Assembly (NCBI RefSeq): GCF_009905375.1
Contig: NC_133653.1
Location: 88,897,004-88,961,003, forward strand
Source of the DNA: Apium graveolens
Taxonomy: Eukaryota > Streptophyta > Magnoliopsida > Apiales > Apiaceae
Direction of reading: 5' to 3'
DNA: 64,000 nucleotides
Positions 1 to 11,229 of the stretch are shown here, piece by piece (the first letter of the stretch is position 1; each line of letters starts with the position of its first letter). The position numbers and the translations under genes are program-made. The notes beneath the pieces were generated by a model. That model worked only from the letters and a program-made list of their open reading frames with translations. It did no database searches and was not told where the DNA came from.

Positions 1-1031
1 TTGATTCCAGTTATTGATCTTGAGCCGTAAACCTGATTCTTTCTAGACCATTGATTGTTGTATACCCAAATACGAACCTCAAATATACGATACCACTCCA
101 CAAATATATACAAACTAAATATTAAACACTGAACCAGATTGCTTACACATTCAAACCCTTGTATCTTATGCTTTGAAAGATCAAATCCTTGGAACCCTGA
201 AATGTTGATTCCTTTGTTATCCAATTCTTTCATTACCTAACAGCCAAACTTTGAAAATGCCATATTGATCTTTATACAGATTGAAACCATTTTCATTATT
301 GAACGTCCAATGTTGTTAATGATCCTGTTTATTGTTTATTACTGCTTATTCTGTTATTATGGTAGAATTTGATTGTTTTTATAAAATTATGGACCAGATT
401 CGTGGTCAGACCATATAATGGTCAAGTTAGACCAATGTGTGCCTTGGATCCAGTAGTTAGAGCAGTGATGTGTGCTTTGCTAGGGGTTAGTGTGTGACTG
501 ATCAGCAGCCTAACCTTGGTTTTTAAAATGAAAATATAATATCCAATTCTAAATCATAATCCATTGTTCACTTGATATCATAACCATATTTACCTGATGA
601 TCATTATTCTCAGTTTTGTCATTGTGACTTGCTGAGCTAGTTAGCTCATTTGTGCGATGTTGTTTATGTTCTTTCCAGTTAAAAAGGAACCGGTTGGTAC
701 CGAGGATCCCCAGTCCAGCGCGAGAGCTAGGGGTTCAGGTTGATCGAGTTGAGCTAGTAGGCTTCTTTTGGAATAATTTAAGTTTGTAAAAAGTTTGTAA
801 TAATGTTTAATACTCAGTTCTAAGTTGGATAGTTGGGATTTGAACTGTTTGTAATATAAGTAAGTATGGTTGGCTTGTGTGCATACTTTAACCTGTTGCG
901 GTCCGTGGTAGTTGATAAGTAGGGTCACTGCATATCATTATTATTATCTTTATCATTGTTATAAGCAGGTTATTAATAAGGTGTGTGTGTGTGGACCCCA
1001 AACTTCTGACCCGGGTTTGGAGGCCGCCACA
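1..1031. mobile_element. Ty3/gypsy LTR remnant (partial, Tekay/Del-like)
   Basis: No coding sequence is visible. The stretch from about 400 to 1031 reads like the end of a long plant Ty3/gypsy LTR: a run resembling the GCTAGGGGTTAG box near 480-490, a second tag GAGCTAGGGGTTCAGG near 723-740, T-rich filler, then a GC-rich end CCGGGTTTGGAGGCCGCCACA that stops in CA at 1031. The other end lies outside the window, so neither target-site duplication nor orientation can be checked. It sits directly against the 3' part of a CACTA element and may have inserted into it. The clade assignment rests on general resemblance and is tentative. Confidence 0.45.
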
Positions 1032-1275
1032 CATTTCCTGTTGATAGATTATTAGAGCATGTTCTTTATTCATGCTAGCCTGTCATGTAAATGTTAGAAC
1101 TGAATTACAACTGTTAGGAGAGAGAGAACACACTGCCACAAAGCATTGCCATGTTCTACATTTTTTGATAAATAATTTTATTAATATAGTTACATTTATC
1201 TACATAATTTTGATAAATAATATTGGTATTTTCTTACCCTCTTTTTTAACTTTTTCATTATTAATATCATGACAG

Positions 1276-1752
1276 GATACTTATCGCCGTTTATTTGTTG
1301 AGCGTTATCTTGAAGGCGCCGAACGTCCTGATTTTGATCAGAAGTTGTGGGAGGAGGCTTCAACTGTCAAGAAGAACTATGTTAAAGGTCAAGGTCAGCG
1401 ACGACGCCCATCCATTTATGGCTCGGGTAGCACACAGTATTCACAATCATCGAGCCATCCATCTGCCCATGGTCCGGCTGACTGTGTGAGAGCTATATGC
1501 CAAAATCCAGAGCTACTTCTTATACTGGCAGGGTATTTAGCGGCTTTACATCCTGATGAGTTAGCTCGTGCAGTGGCTGCGGCAAATGCATCACAACAGA
1601 AGGACAATAATGAGGTAATCAAACATCTAAGCATGTACTGCCCAATTAATCAGAGTTATTCAATAAAAATTTAAATGGTTTTATTATTGTGTTAAATGCA
1701 GGGATCGCACCAGCAGCATCTTGATAAGGATGACGAGTTTGGTTCATCGTAG
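1276..1752 (+). pseudogene. CACTA-element Ptta/En/Spm plant protein, last two exons
   Basis: Two exons fit the plus strand. Exon A (1276-1614) follows an acceptor ...CATGACAG and is open through the phrases RLFVERYLEGAERPD, KLWEEAS and RRRPSIYGSGS, the pattern of the conserved C-terminal domain (Ptta/En/Spm plant) of proteins encoded by CACTA elements. It ends at GAG|GTAATC. Exon B (1702-1752) follows ...AAATGCAG, keeps the frame and stops at TAG 1750-1752 after an acidic tail. Upstream exons are missing from the window. The protein is thought to be an accessory factor of CACTA elements; its biochemical role is not known to me. The splice structure is inferred from GT/AG and frame only. Confidence 0.6.
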
Positions 1753-1827
1753 GATTTTATGTATGCAATGATATTTCTGAATTTTCTTTCGTACTTTAAC
1801 GATATTCGAACATATGGGTGTGGTTCT

Positions 1828-1962
1828 CAAGGATTATGTTGTTTTAAGATATTGTGAACTCTTTAAGTTGTTCAAGGATTATGTTGTTTCAAGATCTTGT
1901 GAATTTTTTAATTTGTTCAAGGATAATGTTGTTTTAAGATATTATGAACTCTTTAATATCCC
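1828..1962 (+). repeat. Three 45-bp tandem copies in the CACTA 3' region
   Basis: Copies begin at 1828, 1873 and 1918, each starting CAAGGAT(T/A)ATGTTGTTT. They lie just after the stop codon of the CACTA gene. An open frame across them is a product of the repeat (45 is a multiple of 3), not a separate gene. Confidence 0.8.
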
Positions 1963-2084
1963 AGGAGATGTTATATTTGTGTTGGGACAATTATTATATA
2001 TAGCAAATTTTTTGTGTGGGGATAAAACATATATAAAATATAGAAAATTTGAAAAAGCAACAATATTTTAGTTAAAAAATAAAT

Positions 2085-2681
2085 ATCAGCGACAGAAAGC
2101 AGTAGTTGTTATTATTTCGATAAAATAATTAATCGGCGACAAAGACCAGTAGTTGATGTTGGTCGCTAGTTTCAGCTACCGCAAATAGTAGCTAAAACTA
2201 GTAGCAAATAAGAATTAAATCAGCGGCAGAAAATGGTCGCTAATACTGGTCGGTGTTTTCAGCGACGGCAGGTTGTAGCAAAAGTTTGTAGCAGATAAGT
2301 ATGTCCAAAAGCGACGGAAAAGTTGTTGCTAAATTTTTCGCAAATATTGGAGACGGACTACGGTCGCTAATATCAGTCGTGAACATGTGCGACGAGAATC
2401 TGTTGCTGAAAGGTGTCGCAAATGTTGGCTACGAAATGCGGTCACTGATGGCGTCGCAGACACGTGGCATCACATAAGACGATGCTGACTAGGAGTAGCA
2501 ACCTCGTTGTCGCTAATAGCGGATGCAAAAAAAGCTGTCGCTGAAAGACGTCGCCGTTGTACCTAACAGCGACCAGTTTATCTGCTACTGATTTCTGCGA
2601 CGGGAGGCGGTCGCTGATAAGCTTCTCCTACCGGCAGCGGTCGCTGATAGTCGGTCGCTGATAGAACTGTTTCTTGTAGTG
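2085..2681 (+). repeat. CACTA subterminal repeats ending in the terminal inverted repeat
   Basis: Short variants of AGCGAC and GTCGCT occur in both orientations throughout the stretch and become densest close to 2681. Such arrays are the binding region for the element's transposition proteins in characterised CACTA elements. The terminus itself is TTTCTTGTAGTG. Confidence 0.75.
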
Positions 2682-2684
2682 ACA

Positions 2685-2996
2685 ATGGCGTCCAATTACG
2701 AGTTCGAAGAAATTCAACAGCTCGAATTGGCCGGTTACGACCCGAATTTCGTACCCAACTCGTTCAAATCATTCGTGGTTCATCTCTACCGACACATCCG
2801 CGAAAAGAAGATTCTTCATATGTACGAGACCTCGTTTGAAACACTAAGTGAACCCTTGTTCAAAGACACTCATTGACCTTCTGTGGATGTTGTGGCTCAG
2901 TACATTGATAATGATCACGGGTTATGCTTGTTGTATCGTGAGATGTGGTTTCGACATCTTTTCGATAGGTTATCGCCCACTTTGAAGCAGAGGATT
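2685..2996 (+). pseudogene. EIF3L: 5' fragment of translation initiation factor eIF3 subunit L
   Basis: The frame opening with ATG 2685 contains blocks I recognise from plant eIF3l: KSFVVHLYRHIREK, MYETSFETLS, LFKDT, YIDNDHGLCLLYREMW and RLSPTLKQRI. eIF3l is a PCI-family subunit of the cytosolic eIF3 complex that helps load the 40S ribosome. Only about the first 100 residues of a roughly 500-residue protein are present. There is one in-frame stop, TGA 2874-2876, where I would expect Trp (TGG), and a few residues are missing after HIREK. Homology stops after 2996. No intron is seen within the piece, but it is too short to separate a processed copy from a genomic fragment. It begins 3 bases after the CACTA terminus. 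Confidence 0.75.
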
Positions 2997-4690
2997 TTGT
3001 TCTGTTTTATTTCAAAAGTGGTTGCATTTTGTTATTTTGATATAATTAGTTGTATTTGGGGTACATCAAACATTTGACCATTAATTCACCATCAAATATA
3101 ACGGGGATGTGCTATAAAGGGTATTTTCTGAGAGGGGTATCATAATTGAAGGGTGCGGATTACATATATTCAAAGTTCTGTACCCAATTTATATTTACCC
3201 AAAAGCGTTAGGATGCAAAATGAAAATAACTCTAAAATAATATACTTTTCATGTTCTTAAATTTTTCATATGTGTAGAGTTATAACTTATATTAGTAAAA
3301 CAGAATTATAGTGGGCTTTAAACTTGGTTTAAGATTCAGTTTGAGCAATTTTTAGTTTTTAAGTATAAGATAGTTGTTAAAACAAAATTTTATTTGAAGG
3401 ACTAAAATATATTTCACATTTTACCGTAATCATATAGTAATTATTTTTTAATTAAAATCTAATAATTTGTATTTTAATAAAAACTAATGTGCTTTAATTT
3501 AAATTTTTTATTATTTCTTGTAAAAAATTTCTTATCACGTTATTATTTTTGCAAGAACTAAAATTTTAAGAAAATATAATGGTGTGCTGTAATTTTTGAA
3601 AATTTTTATGTCAATCGGAGGGGTTGTTAAATTTAAGTTTTGAAGTGTAAGTAAGTTAAAAAATAATTAACTTAGTTGTGTTAAAAAATAATTAACCATT
3701 TTGTGTTTTCTTTGTAAATAGGTATTAAAAGATTTTACCTCTATATTTACAAATAATATAAATTAAGTTAAATTAACTTTTTATTTTAAAATATATGTTA
3801 GTTAATATTTTGTTTGGTTGAAAGTATATTTTATTTTTTAGAATAATAATTTAACACCATTTTTATTTAGATGTAGGTGTTTGGTTTTTAAAGTTGTAGG
3901 ATTATGTATTTATTTCATTGTTACATGTAAGTATTTGTATTGTATGTAGGTATTTATATTTTAATTTTTTTTAAGACTATCATTTCATTTATGGTTGTTA
4001 GGGATTATATACTACCTGATGATATAACATAATTTATTTTTATTTTAAATAATCAAAATAAGAGAATAATCGAATCAAATTATACCCTATTTCAATTTTT
4101 ATAATTTGGCATAAATGTTTCATATCTCCAAAAGTGTTAACTCGCAACTATAAATTTTAAAAATCCAACTCGTAAGAAAATTATAAAAAATAGAGTAACA
4201 TTTAAAAGAAAATAAAATCACCATTTGTTGTTAGTGAATTGGATTGCTGTAGGGTGCCCAAATTAAAAGAAAGTTGATCGTTCTTAGCTAAATGCCTTTT
4301 GAGTGGAAACAACTCACGGTGGAAACAACTCACTTTATTCTTATTTGCTTGAATCCAAATTTGCAACAAACATGTTTTATTTCCTTATGCCAGTTTTCTT
4401 ATGGGTAATCAAAATAAATCTTAGAACCCTCTACGAGTAAAGTGGCCGATACTGAGAAGATTGACCAAACCTGAACTCACAAACGAAACACAAATATTAG
4501 TACGATCAAAACTTCATTCACACCGCTCAATAAAAATATATCATAAAATCAATAATTTAATTTAAAAACAATACTTACATATATATATTTATACATACAA
4601 ATATATATAGGCAAATAATCAAAAATAGAAACTAAAATTAAAATAAAAATTAGAAACTAATCTAAGTCATTAGATAATCTAATCTAATGA
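2997..4690. other. AT-rich spacer without recognisable genes
   Basis: Long A/T runs, no convincing codon pattern and no RNA gene seen on either strand. Probably decayed intergenic or transposon sequence. Confidence 0.6.
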
Positions 4691-5480
4691 GAGCATCTCC
4701 AACGATGCACCTGTTAGCTATAAAATCTAGCTGGCAATTAAAAATTTAAAAATATACCTAATATGTAAAAAAAACAGCTCTCCAACCTGTTAGCAAAACT
4801 TTTAGATAATGAAAAACCAGCAAGGTAAATATATTGAATGGGAATCCATTATTTATATCAAATTCATGTCATTTCCCTCCAAAATAATGTATTCTCCCGC
4901 TACAACCCTAGTTATGTGTCTAGGTATATCTGTATATATATTCATAATTTAATAGTTATAAAATATATATGTATTACTTTTAAATTTTAAATTTTAATTT
5001 TATTTAATGTTAAGTGTAAAATTATTTTATTATAAAATTATAAAAAAATTCATTGTTTGTTTAAAAAAAATCACTGTTAACTAAATTCGTTAATTACTTT
5101 ATAACTATTTTAATTTAATTATGTATTTATAAAAATTACTTATAAACGATAATAAATAAAATTAGTAAATATTTTAAAATATATATGTAATGTTTGTTAA
5201 CTAGTTTGTTTAGATTGTAACAATTATATCAAAAAAAAAGTTATTAATTGTATATTTTATTTTTACTGGTATTTAATAAAAATATGAATAAAATATTAGA
5301 TATAAAATATGAATAAAATCATTAAAATTAAAAAATAACAATCAATAATGTTTTTCAAATATGGCTAACCATTATAGCTAATACCATTAAAGTAAAATTT
5401 CTTACAGGTTCAATAAATTTTAAATAATATCTATTTTACCATTTAGCTAATGAAAATAGCTAATCTCCTTAGAGATGCTC
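4691..5480. mobile_element. MITE-like element with GAGCATCTC inverted ends
   Basis: The left end GAGCATCTCCAACG (4691) and right end CTCCTTAGAGATGCTC (to 5480) are inverted copies, exact over nine bases and imperfect further in. TGA flanks both sides (4688-4690 and 5481-5483), which fits a 3-bp target duplication. Internal subterminal text (TTAGCTAT versus ATAGCTAA) is also inverted. The roughly 790-bp AT-rich interior has no reading frame. PIF/Harbinger is possible but the superfamily is uncertain. Confidence 0.6.
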
Positions 5481-6538
5481 TGACCCTAAAAATCACAGCA
5501 CCCAACTAATCTGCACCCTTCTATACATAATTTTAGCTTTTCTCCTCCGTTTTTAATTTAATTTTTCCCGTTAAACGGTATTTTTTTTTAAATCCGACTT
5601 CACTTTATTTTTCTCCATCTCTCAACGATCAATTTTCATACCATATGTGTTATATTTCGAAATAACTAAAAAATATTATTTGGTTCTAATTTCTATTCTA
5701 ATTTTTTTTATTAGAGTTGACCCCATATATATCTATATATAGATGGAAGGTTGCAGTTCACCATTATTGCAGGCTGCAGCTACTGTCGATATATGTATAA
5801 ACTTTTCTCCAATAATAAATCCTCGTTTTATAATATTATATTTTAATGTATTGTTTCATATTAGAAGAATGTAAGACTTGTTATGCATGATTAACTTTGT
5901 TTGATTTGAAGAGAAAGTTTAGAAAAATATAAGGTAATTGTATATTTTAATAAGATTAACTTTTTTGACTTAAAAAGAAAATTTAGAAGAATATAAATTA
6001 ATTACAGTTTTTAAAAAATTTAATTCAAAAAAAAAGAGAATGAGATAATTTAAGAGACGCCACGTACGCCCTATTCTTTTCCTTTATATGATAGTATTTA
6101 CTTGTATATGCGTTACGTTGAAAATAAAATAAATGTTTTATAATTATAATTTTAAAGTGCATGCGAAAATGCATTAATATATAAAATTATATGGTTTTTT
6201 ATTGTTGTACTCATGATTACATATTTCAGAAATAGAAATATTCGTTTGATGTATCAATTTGTGATTCATTAGGAGATTTTGACAAATTGGATAATTTATC
6301 ATCGATTTAGCTACTCGGTCAAATATTTTGAACCGATTTATCGGTGATTTTTGAAAAATCAAATAATTTCTATAACAGACTTGTACTTGTGCATTGCCAA
6401 TATATGTCATATTTACTCTTACCGTTACCAGCATCTTAAACATCTATTGTGCTCCATTATATTATTTGACTATATCAAAATTACTTAAATATAAATAGGA
6501 AGTGACGTAATTTATAATCAAATAGTATAAAAATGAAT
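5481..6538. other. AT-rich spacer
   Basis: I see no gene, RNA or clear transposon end here. It contains short AT microsatellite-like runs such as ATATATATCTATATATAG near 5730. Confidence 0.5.
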
Positions 6539-6547
6539 TTTCAAGTC

Positions 6548-6782
6548 GTCTGTAAGGGTTGATTCAGTTGGCTAAATAAGGGATAACTATCCTATTAGTC
6601 ACAGTTCGAATCACGCAAAAAGAGAATTTATGATTATACCTCCTGAATCAGAGTATATCGTTTAAATGTGATTTACCTTAATCCACGTGATTTGTAGGTT
6701 ATTGCGTGAGTCCGTGAGATTTATTCAGTACGCACCCCGAAGGGTAGGGTAGCGGTTACGGGTTTTTTATGATAAAAAAAAC
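6548..6782 (+). mobile_element. tRNA-derived SINE with 9-bp target duplication
   Basis: TTTCAAGTC occurs on both sides (6539-6547 and 6783-6791) as a perfect 9-bp target duplication. Inside is an RNA polymerase III type promoter: an A-box-like TGGCTAAATAAGGG (6569-6582) and a B-box-like AGTTCGAATCA (6603-6613), about 20 bases apart. The roughly 235-bp body has no open frame and ends in an A-rich tail (GATAAAAAAAAC). This is a non-autonomous retroposon copied by LINE machinery in trans. Confidence 0.75.
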
Positions 6783-6791
6783 TTTCAAGTC

Positions 6792-7517
6792 TCGTAGCAT
6801 CCATAGCTCTTCCTAAAACAAAATGTTGCATGTAAATGCCCCGGTCTTCTCCTTGAATACTAAAATGTTAATTTGATTTAAGGGAAAGATTTAGAAGAAT
6901 TTTTTTTAATATATTGGAATTTGGCCTTTACATAAAGATGGTAATTTGATTTTGGTAATTTGATTGAAAGAGAATATTTTATAGAAATATAATTTGATTT
7001 ATGAAGAAAGTTTAGAGAATATAATATAATAGAAAATTGTCGTTTGACTTGAGGAGAAATTTTAGTAAAATATTAAGATGATAATTTGGTTTAAGGAGAA
7101 GATTTAAGAAAAATATAAAATAATTTATCAAATATAATAAATTAAAATTAATCAATATTTTGTATTTATAGGTAGTCAATATTATTTTTTATTATTACGT
7201 ACCATTTCTCCCAACAATATTGTTGCTTTAGTTTCTTTTTTATCCGTTAAGAAAAAAGCAACTCTATCATTTTTGAAAAGAGGTATAAATTATTATATTT
7301 ATAGACTCTTCTAAAATTTTATAAGAATATTAATGTTTATTTATAAATTTTGAACTACAATTTTTTTTGAAATACGATATAAATTCTAGAAATCAAAACG
7401 CAAACATCTAAATATCAGATGATATATGAATTGAAGTTACACTAAAGAGTGCAAGACATTTGTGGTTAATTTCCTCGTACCAAAGAGTATTTCAACTACT
7501 TGATTAAACAAATTAGG
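6792..7517. other. AT-rich spacer
   Basis: Repeated loose variants of GATTTAAGGAGAAGATTTAG occur between about 6870 and 7110, a degenerate local repetition. No gene is seen. Confidence 0.45.
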
Positions 7518-7519
7518 TA

Positions 7520-7718
7520 CTCCCTTTATTTTTTTATATTACGTTTGATTTTTGTGTATACAGACTATAGTTAAAATAATAATTTTTTAAACTTTTTTTT
7601 AAATTAAAATATATAATTAAAACTTTAATTTAAAAAAAAAATTAAAAATATTATTTTAACTATATGATCAATGGACTTAGAAATGTGTACGTAAGAGTCA
7701 AACCACATTAAAAGTAAG
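7520..7718. mobile_element. Stowaway-like MITE
   Basis: TA dinucleotides flank the element (7518-7519, 7719-7720). The left end starts CTCCCTTTATTT, the right end reads inward as CTTACTTTTAATG, and both carry a GTTTGA block a little further in. The centre is a near palindrome (ACTATAGTTAAAATAATAAT versus ATTATTTTAACTATATG), so the whole can fold as a hairpin. Length of about 200 bp and TA target fit Tc1/mariner-derived Stowaway elements. Confidence 0.6.
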
Positions 7719-8033
7719 TACTCTATGCTCTAATTTATAATTTTTTTTTTATTTTGTTATAGACAGAAGGGTAGTCATATTTTTCCCACTAGCTAATATC
7801 ATTTTTCCCAACAAGAACTAACTGATATCATTGAAAGAACTTGAAAATTCATTTCTTGAAATTACAAGAGATATTTACAAGAAAATGAATTAATTAGATA
7901 TAGTTAGCCTAGCTAAACTAAACTTAACTACAGCAAAATAAATATGATGATGTTGACAAACAACATCTACATGATTACAAAATTAGAAATGATTAGCCTA
8001 AACATTGTAGTTATTCGATGGAAAAAATGACAA

Positions 8034-9177
8034 TTAAATCAGCTTAATGAGATCTTTAATGAGCTGAGGATTTGACTGGAGTTGTGGCTTTTGGGTTAAA
8101 CTTCTAACAAAATTCTTGGGAACCAAACACTTCTCCGCTGAATACAGTTTCTCCTGAACCAAAGGAGATGTCACAAGTGCTTCAAGTTCAGGACTCTGCA
8201 TTTCTTCCTCATTTTCCTCCTGCAATTTAATATTATAATTAGTAATTATTAATAAATAAATATGCAGCATTAACTGCAATTATTTGGCCAATTTCATACA
8301 GTGGTCATTTATTGCATGCAATGTGTTGGAATTGGACCACTTTGAAGCATTATTGACCATTTCTCTTCATTGTAGTGGCCGAAACAGGATTTTAAAAGAA
8401 TCAGAAACCTTAAACCTCACAACAACAAACAAATTGAAATGAGAAATTTTACGAGAATATGCAAATTACCTGCATAAGTTGAAGAAGTCCAATTTGGGCT
8501 TGCATGAACTTGATATATTTAGAAGCAGCTTGAAACATCTCTGCAGTGTTCATTTTTTGTCCACCAGGAATAAGCTTTCCAAGCTCTTGTGTCTTCTCTG
8601 TTATCTTCCTCCTGCGAATTCGTGCCGCTATGCTCTGTTGTGACAAGTTCCCTCCTGCATTTGCTGCTTTCTTCACTTCATTATCAGTACTACCCTCATT
8701 AAAAACTGGTGGCATTGGAAGTTCCGGCAAGACAAATTCGGGCAGGAAAGGAGGATTCGGAACAAATCCCACATCATACTTACCGATGTAGTTGTCATGA
8801 ATAGTCATATCAGGATAGAAAAAACAATTTTCCTGAAATTTGGTACGTTTCGGGTAATGATCAAAGCATGCATCCTCCTCCACAATTTCTTTTGGTGGGA
8901 GGATGTCTAAGGAAGCAGGAGAAGGCGTAAAGGCGGTATAAGCATCGACATTTTCATCAGAGCAGAACAAGTGGTCGTTTTGAGTAAACAATGTGTCAAT
9001 GCAAGTGTCAAAGTTGTCATGGAAATTGAGAAGCTCTGGTGGCAAAAGTAGGTCTTGAGAAAGTAGTTGGTCTTGAGGAAAAAAGAAATTTTCACAATTA
9101 GTAGTAGTTTGATCTTGTTTGAGATGCTGATGATCAAGTACTTGAGTACCCCAGTTGGAGTAGTAGGTCAGTGCCAT
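8034..9177 (-). CDS. bHLH52: Atypical bHLH transcription factor, bHLH52/53-like
   Basis: Two exons join in frame: 9177-8470 (236 codons, donor CAG|GTAATT) and 8219-8034 (61 codons plus TGA, acceptor TTGCAG), giving 297 residues. Residues about 1-175 are acidic and low-complexity. Residues about 180-236 form the bHLH: a basic stretch SIAARIRRRKITEKT, then the helix-loop-helix LGKLIPGG...MNTAEMFQAASKYIKFMQAQIGLLQ. The second exon holds the C-terminal block QEKLYSAEKCLVPKNFV seen in the bHLH52/53 group. It should be a nuclear DNA-binding regulator. The basic region lacks the family's Glu for E-box reading (Ile here), so DNA contact may be weakened or different. Exon phases, splice sites and both conserved ends look intact. 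Subgroup naming is from memory of the motif pattern. Confidence 0.85.
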
Positions 9178-9485
9178 GTTTTGATGCTAATCAACTTCAA
9201 CAACCTGTTAATCAAACATTAACAAAAGGTAAACTAAAGCTTCATAGTAAACTTAAAAAACAAAGTAAACAAATGTTTAGACATGCAGTCAGAATTAGAC
9301 ATGTAAAAGAAACAGAAAAGTGTAAGTAGGATAAGAAAGTAAATGCAAAAATACCTGAGAGAGGTTAGCTAGGAAGATGTCTTTAATTATGTTAATCTCA
9401 GTGTTAATCTAGTCTAAATACAAGACTTGCTCTTGAAAAACATGGGGAGTAAAAACAGTTACTAGAGTGTAATATATAGAGGATT
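9178..9485 (-). promoter_or_regulatory. bHLH gene leader with probable 5'UTR intron and TATA box
   Basis: Reading the minus strand, TCTATATATT near 9470-9480 is a plausible TATA box. A donor CTCAG|GTATTT at about 9355/9354 and an acceptor TTAACAG|G at about 9205/9204 would remove a 150-bp intron from the leader (9205-9354), leaving about 27 bases before the ATG at 9177. The signals are directly visible; transcription from them is inferred. Confidence 0.45.
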
Positions 9486-9734
9486 ATAGATAATTACACT
9501 TTTTTTTGACAGTGAAAGAGATTAGATAACTGACAGGGATAATTAAGTAAATTAGAGTGTTAATGAAATAATAGGGGCTATAACCACTCTCTCACACACG
9601 CACAATCTGGTACCTGCATTTCCTAGTTTTTCTCCCCATTTTCACATGACAGTTATCAGACCCTGCAGCCTGCAATAGACATGCTACTACTTATGTACTG
9701 TTGTCTATTTGTGTGTGTATGTAATTAGTGTTGT

Positions 9735-9755
9735 AAATTAATTAATTAATTAATT
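9735..9755. repeat. (TTAA)n microsatellite
   Basis: Five perfect ATTA/TTAA units lie in the spacer upstream of the bHLH gene. Confidence 0.8.
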
Positions 9756-9759
9756 ACAC

Positions 9760-10984
9760 TTCCAAGTAACTGTATTTTATTGACCCTCAAGTAGGATTTT
9801 GGTTCAGTTATCTTAGTATTCTTATTATATTAATTATTTTTTATTGGTGTAATATTTTTATTACACTTGTGAATAACTATAATTTGCTTGGTTTCAAAAA
9901 AAAACATATAATTTGCTGCTACCCCATTTAATCGGTCAATACTTATACGTTATTTTATTTTGTCTAGGATTTGTAATGCCGTATTATTGATGTGAGGTAA
10001 TAGTTCAAAACATGCTGAGCAATTCAACCCAAATAAAAACCTGGTTTTCTTTAAATGCAATGTCCTGTGATAAATTAGTAGTTTAATTATTTTATTTTTA
10101 GTTTTTAACATGAAAGAAGCCTATACATTTTTTTAATAATTTAATAAATAAATCAAGAATCAAGAATTTTATTAAGTTGTATGAATTCATTTGTCCAAGA
10201 TATTTTTTTAGCCTAATATACCTTATAAAATATATTTTAAAAAAAATTCGGAGCGAACATGTGAAAATAAAGAGCAATGGTTTTCATTTTCATTGATGTT
10301 GGTACGTAATATATAATAAATTCATCTTCTTCTAAAAATAATAATTTCCATAAGCTAATACACAATTTGTTTGACATAAACTTTTTATTATATTTTTGTC
10401 TATGTCATCGTCCATATTCCTTTTGTTTTGATTTAAACGGCTTCCTTATCAATAGAATTAGGCAATACACATGTTGGTCTCTATTTCCTATTCAATTTCT
10501 TTTTGTTCTTTTTGATTGTACGTCTTGCTTGGAGAGGAAGGGTCCAAGGGGCCTTCTCGTCATTATAATTACTTTGCCAGTCAAATATCCAAGCTATAAA
10601 CTCGGGGTGTCTAGTTACTAGTGAAAACGTTCGCGCCAAAATTAAGGAGCTAATTTCTATTTTCGTACTTGGGCCACCATAAAAGGAGAGAGGTTGTTTA
10701 ACTATTTTAACCAAAAATTTAATTATATTTATAATAATACTAATAAAATTAAATCATAAATTCACAGCATTCAGTAATTCTTCTTGCGTGACTAATCCGT
10801 TTTATAAATAAGTTTGCTATGCCAAATACTTTTTTTTTTATACTAAAAACAAGCTGCAGTAAAAAAAACAAGTCTTATTAGGCAGTACCGGTGCAACTGT
10901 CTTGTAAGGTTTGGTAAAATTTGTGACAAACATTCGGTAAACGAAACATGGAGCAATGTTGCAACTCTGACAATCTATAAACGA
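9760..10984. other. Intergenic spacer between the bHLH and MED15 genes
   Basis: AT-rich. Short open frames near 10367-10714 on both strands lack any recognisable protein pattern. The two genes are on the same strand, so this holds the bHLH promoter side and the MED15 downstream side. Confidence 0.5.
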
Positions 10985-11175
10985 CAACTTACTAATATTG
11001 GCTAGCCATGTTGTCGTCGAGGCTACAACTCCCTCCTGATGCAACATTGTACAAGGGATCTAGTCCTTCTGGTGACCAACTTGCTAATATTGGTAAGCCA
11101 AATGTTGTGCTCAAAGGCTTGAAACTCCCTCCTGATATAACAACATTCTACAGGGGTCCGGGGCCCTTGGTGACC
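10985..11175. repeat. Direct duplication (about 92-99 bp, two copies) at the MED15 3' end
   Basis: Copy 1 starts CAACTTACTAATATTGG at 10985 and copy 2 starts CAACTTGCTAATATTGG at 11077. Both contain AACTCCCTCCTGAT and end in GGTGACC. The copies are clearly diverged. They lie just beyond the MED15 stop codon and could be part of its 3'UTR. No protein is evident. Confidence 0.75.
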
Positions 11176-11229
11176 GTCTTAAACATTTGTGTTTAAATTT
11201 AACATATTACACTACAGTTTCTAATATAC

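Larger units (their letters stand above)
1032..2681 (+). mobile_element. 3' portion of a CACTA (En/Spm) DNA transposon
   Basis: The right terminus TTTCTTGTAGTG (2670-2681) is the reverse complement of the CACTACAAGAAA inverted repeat typical of plant CACTA elements. It is preceded by about 590 bp of subterminal repeats and by exons of a Ptta/En/Spm-type protein. The left terminus and transposase are not in the window, so this is a truncated copy or one split by the LTR at 1-1031. The bases after the terminus (ACA at 2682-2684) would be the 3-bp target duplication, but the partner copy is not visible. Confidence 0.75.

Noticed and set aside
1416..1634. 72-codon minus-strand frame over the CACTA exon
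   Set aside because: Shadow of the plus-strand exon, which has family motifs and splice sites.
10367..10714. Short open frames on both strands downstream of MED15
   Set aside because: Under 90 codons, AT-rich, no recognisable motif or splice context.
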